From Sulfurovum sp. UBA1140 (lineage in GTDB: Bacteria; Campylobacterota; Campylobacteria; Campylobacterales; Sulfurovaceae): a stretch of DNA of 7,804 nt. Shown here in pieces: positions 1-4,373 of the stretch (the stretch's first letter is position 1; each line of letters opens with the position of its first letter). The translations under genes were made by a program, and so were the position numbers. The stretch covers positions 357 through 8,160 of the forward strand of contig DCAF01000045.1 of the NCBI GenBank assembly GCA_002311915.1, in the 5' to 3' direction. Below the pieces are notes generated by a model, which worked only from the letters and a program-made list of their open reading frames with translations, was not told the DNA's origin and searched no databases.

Positions 1-108
1 AAAAAAATATAGTCTAGGTAGGGTATACCCGACTTTAAATGCTTAGAATCAAAAGTCACAGGATGGCTTGGACTAAGAATCCACCTCATTTATGGGGTGG
101 AGTATCAA
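1..108 (+). mobile_element. Probable degraded right end of an IS200/IS605-family (tnpB) element
   Basis: The strip has no intact gene but looks like the 3' end of a tnpB element. At 18-35 one frame reads V-G-Y-T-R-L before a stop, and 35-43 in the next frame reads L-N-A, which resembles the closing V-G-x-T-x-x-N-A of many TnpB proteins. At 81-100 an imperfect palindrome (CCACCTC...GGGGTGG, loop ATTTAT) is followed by AGTA and TCAA at 105-108. A subterminal hairpin followed by a TCAA right cleavage site is the layout known for IS608-like elements, whose 3' end also encodes the TnpB guide RNA scaffold. A second, very similar palindrome lies at 3123-3152. The element body would lie upstream of base 1, so whether it is intact cannot be judged here. 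The palindrome could instead be a terminator, but no T-run follows it on either strand. Confidence 0.45.
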
Positions 109-706
109 AAACCGTCACCAACAGATTTGAATCAAATATCCCTTGTGGTGCAATAGCAAACTCCTCCAAGGGAATATTTACACCGTATCGCTCTTGTAGC
201 TTGGCTTTGACAGAAGGGTGGCTAAGGTCAAATGATTTGAGTTTTTGCAGTTTGCCTAGCTCAATTCCCAAAGCCCTTTTGTAAATTTTCCAAACCAATT
301 CTGAGCAGTATATCTTCTTATCACTCCAATTAAAAAGAGCATCATAAGGGTGATCAGAGAAATTTTTGCCTACTTTTCGCATCATTATTAACGCTTTTGG
401 AGTTAAGAGAGTCTCATTTTTTAGACGCTTTACTACAAACCGTTTTCCCACTCCACGCTCTATCCATTTCTGAAGTGGTGTTAGCCTCACCGTGGCACTT
501 GCTTCATAGACATAACTCTTGCCCTCTTTTTTGTAGATAATTCCCATATGAGAGTAGTCTGAGTGTGTTGCAAGTTTAATCGCCTTGGATTGTGATGAGG
601 TGGAGTCTTGGAATATGATATCACCGTTTTTGAAGTTTTCTGCTTGGGGTTTATTGCAAGAAGTGAAGAGTAGAACGATGCTGAAGATTAGATATTTTAT
701 TTGCAT
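86..706 (-). CDS. YiiX-like permuted papain-fold cysteine amidase, probable lipoprotein
   Basis: This 206-residue protein resembles the YiiX/YebB-like NlpC/P60 superfamily (PF05708), circularly permuted papain-fold enzymes thought to cleave amide or ester bonds in cell-wall peptides or lipids; the substrate here is unknown. The N-terminus is a short hydrophobic signal ending F-T-S-C, making Cys17 a likely lipidation site, although Phe at -3 is unusual. The expected catalytic set is visible: His53 in S-H-M-G, Glu68 in Y-E-A, and Cys134 in Y-C-S-E-L-V. N-G-D-I-I-F at 27-32 is the usual opening strand. ATG at 704-706 has AGG about 8 nt upstream, and the gene overlaps the preceding lipoprotein gene by 10 nt, so the two are probably co-transcribed and translationally coupled. 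The last residues (D-T-P-P-H-K) and the TGA stop lie inside the insertion-element palindrome at 81-100, so the natural C-terminus was probably replaced. Confidence 0.85.
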   Translation of the reverse strand: MQIKYLIFSIVLLFTSCNKPQAENFKNGDIIFQDSTSSQSKAIKLATHSDYSHMGIIYKKEGKSYVYEASATVRLTPLQKWIERGVGKRFVVKRLKNETLLTPKALIMMRKVGKNFSDHPYDALFNWSDKKIYCSELVWKIYKRALGIELGKLQKLKSFDLSHPSVKAKLQERYGVNIPLEEFAIAPQGIFDSNLLVTVFDTPPHK

Positions 707-960
707 TCCAAAAGCCTCATTTTTAAAACTTTTATCTTCTCATCTATCTTTTTATCTTTATTCCCATATCCATATACACCCATAATGACCATTTCCGTGG
801 TATTAACTAAGTCATTTTTTTTCTCTTTTTTGAGTCTCTCTATCTCTTCTTGTATCTCTTGACAAGAGGAGTTGTGGTTTATGGATTGAGTTGGTTTGGT
901 GGTTGTTGTACATCCTGCTAATAGCATCAAGAGGAGGGATAATGTGATAATGTTTTTCAT
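697..960 (-). CDS. Small coiled-coil lipoprotein of unknown function
   Basis: The protein has 87 residues. It opens with a textbook lipoprotein signal: K-N at 2-3, a leucine-rich core, then L-L-A-G-C with Cys17 as the lipidated residue, so it should be anchored in the cell envelope. After a Thr-rich linker come Cys33 and a charged helix (about 35-50, Glu/Lys-rich), a short glycine/tyrosine turn (G-V-Y-G-Y-G near 61-66), and a second charged helix ending in Cys86-Lys87. This looks like a helical hairpin that Cys33 and Cys86 could staple with a disulfide. I recognise the general style (small envelope lipoproteins with two charged helices) but no named family. The upstream bases show no clear Shine-Dalgarno sequence. 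It overlaps the YiiX-like gene by 10 nt (697-706), suggesting a two-gene operon working together at the envelope. Confidence 0.75.
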   Translation of the reverse strand: MKNIITLSLLLMLLAGCTTTTKPTQSINHNSSCQEIQEEIERLKKEKKNDLVNTTEMVIMGVYGYGNKDKKIDEKIKVLKMRLLECK

Positions 961-980
961 AACTACAGTTTATCCAAAAT

Positions 981-993
981 TAGATAACATCTA
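981..993. promoter_or_regulatory. Inverted repeat TAGAT-AAC-ATCTA, possible operator
   Basis: Perfect 5-base arms with a 3-base spacer lie between the two divergent genes. The half-site is the same as in the longer inverted repeat at 1012-1031, with centres about 34.5 bp apart. It could be a second, weaker site for the same regulator. The spacer is one base shorter than a CRP/FNR-type site needs, so binding is uncertain. Confidence 0.35.
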
Positions 994-1011
994 CTCTTAA
1001 TCTTTAAGCGA

Positions 1012-1031
1012 AAATAGATAAACATCTATTT
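1012..1031. promoter_or_regulatory. Inverted repeat with CRP/FNR-like core TAGAT-N4-ATCTA
   Basis: The arms AAATAGAT and ATCTATTT are perfect 8-base complements around AAAC. The core TAGAT-N4-ATCTA differs from the FNR/DNR consensus TTGAT-N4-ATCAA by one base per half-site. Its centre (1021.5) lies 29.5 bases before a possible -10 box (TATATG, 1051-1056), the geometry of a class II activator site near -41.5. The repeat also touches a TTGTCA at 1030-1035 that could serve as a -35. Confidence 0.45.
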
Positions 1032-1050
1032 GTCAACTAAATTCCATAAA

Positions 1051-1076
1051 TATATGTTAAAATTTCTTAAAAAAGG
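1051..1076 (+). promoter_or_regulatory. Probable -10 region and ribosome binding site of the 1083 gene
   Basis: There are two overlapping -10 candidates: TATATG (1051-1056), which fits the inverted repeat at 1012-1031, and TAAAAT (1057-1062) preceded by TGT, an extended -10 layout. AAAAGG at 1071-1076 is a good Shine-Dalgarno sequence, six bases before the ATG at 1083. Confidence 0.5.
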
Positions 1077-1082
1077 TAATAC

Positions 1083-1424
1083 ATGAATTTAGAAAACAGC
1101 AATCCTATAAAAGTTGAAAATGCAACCGTTGAATTTGTAAAGGGGACAATGGGTCCTATAACCACATATTTGTTTGATACGACAAAAGGTGGTCACCCAA
1201 TGGTGAACGCTATGGCTGGTTTGGCTATTTTGAAAGAGAATGAACAGCTTATTATGTTAAATCATTGTGCTCCTTCAGGTCTCTACCCTAAAATAGCCGA
1301 TGAGTTTGAATTCATGGATCAAGAGCTTCCAAATGGAATAACACAAATAGTCTTTTCAAAAAAATCTAATGCTTCAACTGTAACTGATTTTTCTGCTACA
1401 AGTTGTGGTGGTGGATGTGGGTGA
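1083..1424 (+). CDS. Small DUF2249/TusA-fold-like protein with a cysteine-glycine tail
   Basis: The protein has 113 residues, no signal peptide and no membrane segment, so it is probably cytoplasmic. The middle (about 30-93) follows the pattern I associate with DUF2249, a relative of the TusA/SirA fold: F-D-T-T-x-G-G-H-P-M, then a helix, then L-x-x-L-N-H-C-A-P-x-x-L-Y-P near 56-69, and L-P-N-G-I-T-Q-I-V-F closing the sheet. Family membership is judged by eye and is tentative. Cys62 lies in N-H-C-A-P; Cys108 and Cys112 form C-G-G-G-C-G at the very end, which looks like a flexible metal- or sulfur-binding tail. DUF2249 proteins often sit near nitrogen-oxide metabolism genes, which would suit the CRP/FNR-like site upstream, but no such gene is visible here. 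The ATG start has a good Shine-Dalgarno sequence. It is a single-gene unit, convergent with the next gene. Confidence 0.7.
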   Translation: MNLENSNPIKVENATVEFVKGTMGPITTYLFDTTKGGHPMVNAMAGLAILKENEQLIMLNHCAPSGLYPKIADEFEFMDQELPNGITQIVFSKKSNASTVTDFSATSCGGGCG

Positions 1425-1436
1425 TTTACCCTTTTT
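1419..1436 (+). terminator. Weak candidate terminator GGGT-N5-ACCC-TTTTT
   Basis: A 4-bp stem (1419-1422 with 1428-1431) and five T residues overlap the stop codon of the DUF2249-like gene, in a 16-base gap before the convergent gene. The stem is short, so its strength is doubtful. Confidence 0.3.
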
Positions 1437-1440
1437 AAGC

Positions 1441-2184
1441 CTAAAAAATCTTCTCTTGTCCTAACCGATACAGAGCAAAATCATACTTAATTGGGTCAGT
1501 TGCATCAAACTCTTTTAACTTTTTGGTTAGTTCTAGCGTTGCCTTTATATCATAAGTTTTTCGGTTCAAAAGTCCGAGTTTCTGAGATACTTTAAAGGTA
1601 TGGGTATCCAGTGGCATGAGCAAATCTTTTTTGTCTATCTTTGACCACAAACCCATATCAAGTTTATCTTTTCTAACCATCCAACGCAGATACATCAGAT
1701 AGCGTTTATAAGTTCCTGCTGAGTTTGGTTTTTTAGGCACACTTCCTACCAAAAAACTGTATCCTCTACTCTTATAAGGGTAAATCTCTTTGAGTGTTGA
1801 GATAAAATTCCACAGACCATCCAAGATATTCTGCTCTTTTTTGTACCCTTCATAAAAAATATTCTCTATACTATCTATTGCTTTGAGTCGTTTTAGTGCA
1901 ATAAACAGAGCCACCACATCTTCTGATTTTTGAAATCTGTAATAGTGAGAGGAGAGTGCTTTTCGTATCATCTCATCAGACGCTTCAAGTAGAGAGAAAT
2001 CCAAACTATCCAAAAACTTGATAATCGCTTTAACATTTCCATAGGCAAACAAAGCACAAATCAAAGCAATGGTCTCATCTTGATATTTAGAGGCAATAAG
2101 CAGTGGATCAGGTTTATCATAAGAGAGTTCATTATGGCTGTTTCGTGCCTCTACTTCTTGGTCTAATCGACTCTTAATATCCAT
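1441..2184 (-). CDS. TIGR02757/DUF2400 family protein
   Basis: This 247-residue cytoplasmic protein matches the TIGR02757 (DUF2400) family throughout its length. It has an N-terminal helix followed by Y-D-K-P-D-P-L (22-28), A-Y-G-N-V-K (47-52), R-Y-L-M-Y-L-R-W-M-V-R (161-171), the family's strongest signature M-P-L-D-T-H-x-F-K-V-S-x-K-L-G-L (190-205), and D-P-I-K-Y-D-F-A-L (230-238). Family members have no established biochemical role. The helical layout and the Leu-rich L-R-W-M-V-R/D-T-H region recall helix-hairpin-helix DNA glycosylases, but that is only a suggestion. ATG at 2182-2184 fits the family N-terminus, although there is no obvious Shine-Dalgarno sequence. The start lies inside the 3' end of the truncated cold-shock gene (22-nt overlap), so translation may depend on coupling to it. 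Confidence 0.88.
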   Translation of the reverse strand: MDIKSRLDQEVEARNSHNELSYDKPDPLLIASKYQDETIALICALFAYGNVKAIIKFLDSLDFSLLEASDEMIRKALSSHYYRFQKSEDVVALFIALKRLKAIDSIENIFYEGYKKEQNILDGLWNFISTLKEIYPYKSRGYSFLVGSVPKKPNSAGTYKRYLMYLRWMVRKDKLDMGLWSKIDKKDLLMPLDTHTFKVSQKLGLLNRKTYDIKATLELTKKLKEFDATDPIKYDFALYRLGQEKIF

Positions 2185-2306
2185 AAATCACTCCAACTTG
2201 TACCACAATAATCAACGTGATGAACAAATATATTCTCTTTATGTACTTCTGAATAGATAAATCCATAACCTTTTTTGGGGTTGTAGTTGATGATTTTTCC
2301 GTGCAT
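2163..2306 (-). CDS. Truncated cold-shock-domain protein
   Basis: The 47 residues begin M-H-G-K-I-I-N-Y-N and carry both RNA-binding motifs of a cold-shock domain: RNP1-like K-G-Y-G-F-I (11-16) and RNP2-like I-F-V-H-H (25-29). A normal domain runs about 65-70 residues through five strands. Here recognisable similarity ends after G-T-S-W-S-D-L, and the last two strands are replaced by W-I-L-R-V-D, encoded by the start of the next gene in another frame. I chose the ATG at 2304-2306 because GAGGA precedes it by 5 nt and a TATAAT box (2328-2333, minus strand) lies just upstream. An in-frame ATG at 2346-2348 would lie upstream of that promoter. The product may not fold; the open frame may now serve mainly to lead ribosomes into the TIGR02757 gene. 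Confidence 0.65.
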   Translation of the reverse strand: MHGKIINYNPKKGYGFIYSEVHKENIFVHHVDYCGTSWSDLWILRVD

Positions 2307-2327
2307 GGTATTCCTCGATTTTTTTGA

Positions 2328-2333
2328 ATTATA
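2328..2333 (-). promoter_or_regulatory. -10 box TATAAT for the cold-shock/TIGR02757 pair
   Basis: A perfect TATAAT on the minus strand lies 21 bases before the ATG at 2306, leaving room for a short leader holding GAGGA. No convincing -35 is present, as is common for this group of bacteria. Confidence 0.55.
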
Positions 2334-2344
2334 GCGTAAGGAGT

Positions 2345-2424
2345 GCAAATTTAAGTTTGCTTTAGCTGTTTTTAATATTAAATTTTATATTATATTAGAA
2401 AATTAAATTTATTTTAATATTAAA
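2345..2424. promoter_or_regulatory. Divergent intergenic region with three palindromes
   Basis: This very AT-rich strip lies between the cold-shock gene and the first L,D-transpeptidase gene. It holds an imperfect palindrome GCAAATTTAAGTTTGC (2345-2360) and two perfect copies of TTTAATATTAAA, at 2371-2382 and 2413-2424. The two copies are 42 bp apart, close to four helical turns, which would place two bound proteins on the same face. Possible -10 sequences for the plus-strand gene (TATATT, 2391-2396) lie between the copies. In such AT-rich DNA short palindromes can occur by chance. Confidence 0.35.
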
Positions 2425-2433
2425 GAAAAACTA

Positions 2434-3075
2434 ATGAAATTTATAACCTTTATTCTACTCTTTCAACTCTTTATTACAGGTGTCGAGGCAAAAACGAGCT
2501 ACTCGAAACCACACTCTATTTGGCATTTAAATAAAATTCGTAAAAAAGTGGCAAAAAATAGTGATGTCCATAAATGGGCATTGAAACGGGCTTTTGCTTA
2601 CTATAAAAAAAATCAACGTAAAAAATCCCTCTCTCGGAACTATTTAGCCATTGCAGATTATACTAAAAAATCAGATAAAAGACGACTCTATATTATTAAT
2701 TTATATACAGGAAAAGTTTATCGTCATAAGGTGGCTCATGGTAAAAAATCGGGGAGAAGAGGGGGGCATGTTGTACATTCTAGTAATAGACTTAACACCC
2801 ACATGACTCCTTATGGATTTTTTAAAGTAGGTACATGGGAGGGGATTACTGCTAAGAAAAAATATGATTTTATGACCGTTAAGGGGTTAGAATGGAGCAA
2901 TCGAAAAGTGGGGCTTCCCACACGATTAGGAGGGCGAGATATTATTTTGCATACGGCAAAATATGTTAATGGCAAAGGAAGAAGCCTTGGTTGTTTTGCT
3001 ATTAAACCAAAAGACAAAAAAGTTGTTTTTAGACGGTTAAAAAATGCCCTGTTTTATAGTTACACAGGACGGTGA
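2434..3075 (+). CDS. Periplasmic L,D-transpeptidase-like protein (YkuD_2 type), copy 1
   Basis: This 213-residue protein has a signal peptide (hydrophobic 3-16, V-E-A before Lys20), so it is probably periplasmic. The rest matches the murein L,D-transpeptidase catalytic domain family of YkuD_2 type (PF13645): A-L-K-R-A-F-x-Y-Y-K-K-N (49-60), I-A-D-Y-T-K (73-78), a G-K-V-Y-R-H-K-V-A-H-G-K strand (93-104), S-S-N-R (116-119), T-P-Y-G-F-F (125-130), then the active-site half with His173 in I-L-H-T-A-x-Y-V and Cys187 in G-R-S-L-G-C-F-A. Such enzymes act through the Cys on tetrapeptide stems of peptidoglycan, making 3-3 crosslinks or trimming them; the exact reaction cannot be read here. The protein is extremely rich in Lys and Arg. 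The start has only a weak Shine-Dalgarno sequence (AAAGAAAAA). A closely related second copy follows. Confidence 0.85.
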   Translation: MKFITFILLFQLFITGVEAKTSYSKPHSIWHLNKIRKKVAKNSDVHKWALKRAFAYYKKNQRKKSLSRNYLAIADYTKKSDKRRLYIINLYTGKVYRHKVAHGKKSGRRGGHVVHSSNRLNTHMTPYGFFKVGTWEGITAKKKYDFMTVKGLEWSNRKVGLPTRLGGRDIILHTAKYVNGKGRSLGCFAIKPKDKKVVFRRLKNALFYSYTGR

Positions 3076-3087
3076 ATTATAAATAGA

Positions 3088-3110
3088 TAATAGGTATTCA
3101 GTAGCTATTA
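3088..3110 (+). other. Imperfect hairpin after L,D-transpeptidase copy 1
   Basis: TAATAG (3088-3093) and CTATTA (3105-3110) pair around an 11-base loop that can add two more pairs. It lies 12 bases after the stop codon. There is no T-run, so I call it possible RNA structure only. The rest of the 138-base gap holds the insertion-element-like palindrome and the promoter of copy 2. Confidence 0.25.
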
Positions 3111-3122
3111 ATCAATTATTCT

Positions 3123-3152
3123 TTGACAACTCCACCCCCTAAAGAGAGGTGG
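3123..3152 (-). repeat. Second copy of the IS200/IS605-type end palindrome
   Basis: Read on the minus strand, this is CCACCTC, seven loop bases (TCTTTAG), then GGGGTGGAGT, TG and TCAA. The same two blocks, 7 and 10 bases long and identical, occur at 81-103 with a 6-base loop, again followed by TCAA. Two copies in one short window point to a dispersed element end rather than chance. No transposase or TnpB remnant is visible on the inner side, which enters the promoter of the next gene, so this is a solo end or a cassette-like derivative. Confidence 0.5.
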
Positions 3153-3157
3153 TTTTT
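3132..3157 (+). terminator. Candidate rho-independent terminator after L,D-transpeptidase copy 1
   Basis: On the plus strand CCACC (3132-3136) pairs with GGTGG (3148-3152), followed directly by TTTTT. The stem is only five sure pairs with an imperfect interior. It is the same palindrome that resembles an insertion-element end, so the element end may have been co-opted as a terminator. Confidence 0.45.
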
Positions 3158-3160
3158 CGC

Positions 3161-3166
3161 TATAAT
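3161..3166 (+). promoter_or_regulatory. -10 box TATAAT for L,D-transpeptidase copy 2
   Basis: A perfect TATAAT follows TTTTTCGC and lies 47 bases before the ATG at 3214, so copy 2 probably has its own promoter. AGGGG at 3205-3209 is the Shine-Dalgarno sequence, four bases from the ATG. No -35 stands at the usual distance. Confidence 0.55.
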
Positions 3167-3213
3167 GTGATAATATTCAAAAAATTTTTCAAACAAAAAA
3201 TATTAGGGGTTTT

Positions 3214-3843
3214 ATGAAAAATAGTGTTTTTATCGTTCTTATCGTCTTGTTGGGGGTCAACCTTTCTGCAAAAGAGGTCTATTCTACGGCTCATCTTAAT
3301 AAAATTTACAAAAAAGTCTTAAAAAAAAGTAATGTTAGTAAACGGGCTTTAAAAAAAGCTTTCTCTTTTTATAAGAAAAATCGTAGACGAAAAGGTCTCT
3401 CTAGTAGATATATGGCAATTGCTGATTATACTAAAACAGCACGGCATAAACGTCTTTATATTATTAACCTAAGAAATGGTCGGGTTTATCGCCATAAGAT
3501 AGCTCATGGTAAAAGATCAGGGGTTATGGGGGGAAAAGTGAGGCGTTCAAGCAATCGACGACACACCTATATGACCCCGTATGGTTTTTTTAAAGTGGGG
3601 TCAAGGGTTGGTAGAACAAGTAAAAAGAAGCATAGATATCTCTCGGTAAGGGGGTTACAAAAGAGCAACCGAAAAGTAGGGTTACCGTCACGAAAAGGGG
3701 GTAGAGATATTATTATGCACACTGCAAAGTATGTGAATCGAGGGGGTAGAAGTCACGGCTGTTTTGCCATCTGCCCGAAAGACCAATACGCTGTGTTTAA
3801 AAAAATGAAACATGCGTTACTTTATAGTTACACAGGAAGGTAA
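3214..3843 (+). CDS. Periplasmic L,D-transpeptidase-like protein (YkuD_2 type), copy 2
   Basis: This 209-residue paralogue of the preceding gene aligns without gaps from H-L-N-K-I to the shared Y-S-Y-T-G-R end. By hand count about two thirds of that region is identical. The signal peptide ends L-S-A before Lys20. His169 in I-M-H-T-A-K-Y-V and Cys183 in G-R-S-H-G-C-F-A are the expected catalytic residues, so both copies look active. Differences gather in the N-terminal helix and the loop near 130-150 (R-V-G-R-T-S-K-K-K-H against W-E-G-I-T-A-K-K-K-Y in copy 1). A second cysteine, Cys187, just beyond the active site is absent from copy 1. It is even more Lys/Arg-rich than copy 1. It has its own -10 box and a strong AGGGG ribosome binding site. 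It is probably a tandem duplication that diverged, possibly to act on different wall positions or under different conditions. Confidence 0.85.
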   Translation: MKNSVFIVLIVLLGVNLSAKEVYSTAHLNKIYKKVLKKSNVSKRALKKAFSFYKKNRRRKGLSSRYMAIADYTKTARHKRLYIINLRNGRVYRHKIAHGKRSGVMGGKVRRSSNRRHTYMTPYGFFKVGSRVGRTSKKKHRYLSVRGLQKSNRKVGLPSRKGGRDIIMHTAKYVNRGGRSHGCFAICPKDQYAVFKKMKHALLYSYTGR

Positions 3844-3868
3844 ATTTGAAATTAAATAGGAGAAGAGA

Positions 3869-4283
3869 ATAAGACATTTTAGAAGTTCATTTATTATTAC
3901 AGCAATGGGTTTAGTTTTTGCTTTATACATGGGAGGTAAGAAATGGAATGATGGGCTTTTTGTACTTAGAAGTTTTAGATGCCTCGTTTAGTTTTGATGG
4001 TGTTATTGGAGCTTTCGCCTTGAGTGGTGATATATTTATTATTATGATTGGTTTGGGTATAGGGGCGATGTTTGTAAGAAGCTTAACACTCTATATGCTA
4101 GAGAAAAAAACGTTAACCGAATACAGATACCTTGAGCATGGAGCCCACTATGCGATTCTTGCTTTGGCAGTGATTATGTTGTCCAAAATCTTTATTCATA
4201 TAAATGAAGTGATTGTGGGAACCGTGGGTATTTCATTTATTGCAGTAGCTGTTTATCACTTGATAAAAGCGAATAAGAAATAG
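3869..4283 (+). pseudogene. DUF475/TerC-like membrane protein gene, start lost and middle deleted
   Basis: The C-terminal part (about 3948-4283) is an excellent match to the end of the DUF475 family of integral membrane proteins related to TerC: F-L-Y-L-E-V-L-D-A-S-F-S-F-D-G, then I-G-L-G-I-G-A-M-F-V-R-S-L-T and E-Y-R-Y-L-E-H-G-A-H, with three hydrophobic segments. The family's N-terminus is also present in another frame at 3872-3936 (R-H-F-R-S-S-F-I-I-T-A-M-G-L and onward to M-G-G). It is preceded by AGGAG (3858-3862) at the right distance, but the start codon reads ATA (3869-3871). From the family's usual length of about 340 residues, roughly 200 residues are missing between the pieces, and the join (about 3937-3947) shifts the frame by one. 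The distal piece has an open frame from a TTG at 3918; it could also start at ATG 3948 or 3951 behind GGAGG (3932-3936). Activity as a DUF475 protein is unlikely. Confidence 0.8.
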
Positions 4284-4293
4284 GGGTAAGTGT

Positions 4294-4345
4294 TGGAATC
4301 GGAAGGCTCTGCTTCTGTTATTTGGGTGTAAACGCTCCGTTTCCA
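4294..4345. repeat. Long-loop inverted repeat in a convergent intergenic gap
   Basis: TGGAATCGGA (4294-4303) and TCCGTTTCCA (4336-4345) are complementary at nine of ten positions around a 32-base loop that itself contains GAAG and CTTC. It lies between the DUF475 remnant and the convergent DUF1566 gene. It could be a dispersed palindromic repeat or the structured tail of a transcript; no T-run follows the outer stem. Confidence 0.35.
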
Positions 4346-4373
4346 AACTACTTTAGTATAGTTTTATTTTATT
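4346..4373 (+). terminator. Weak candidate terminator after the DUF475 remnant
   Basis: AACTAC (4346-4351) can pair with GTA..GTT (4356-4363) across a TTTA loop with a two-base bulge, followed by TTATTTTATT. It would end plus-strand transcripts, inside the 3' end of the convergent gene. The stem is AT-rich and bulged, so this is uncertain. Confidence 0.3.

Noticed and set aside
39..284. An 81-codon plus-strand open frame
   Set aside because: It runs antisense through the YiiX-like gene and over the insertion-element palindrome; its translation resembles no family and has no ribosome binding site.
585..785. A 66-codon plus-strand open frame
   Set aside because: Antisense to the overlapping ends of the two lipoprotein genes, which have signal peptides and motifs on the minus strand.
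2307..2348. Upstream ATG at 2346-2348 as the start of the cold-shock-like protein
   Set aside because: The extra residues do not match a cold-shock domain, and a TATAAT box (2328-2333) lies inside this stretch; ATG 2304-2306 has GAGGA at the right distance.
2349..2433. AT-rich palindromic strip as a replication origin
   Set aside because: No DnaA-box cluster, no dnaA or other origin-linked genes nearby; short palindromes in a promoter region are a simpler reading.
2811..3017. A 68-codon minus-strand open frame
   Set aside because: Antisense to the active-site half of L,D-transpeptidase copy 1; no ribosome binding site and no family resemblance.
3123..3166. TTGACA at 3123-3128 as the -35 partner of TATAAT at 3161-3166
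   Set aside because: The spacer is 32 bases, far from the usual 16-18. The TTGACA is explained by the TGTCAA end of the palindrome read in reverse.
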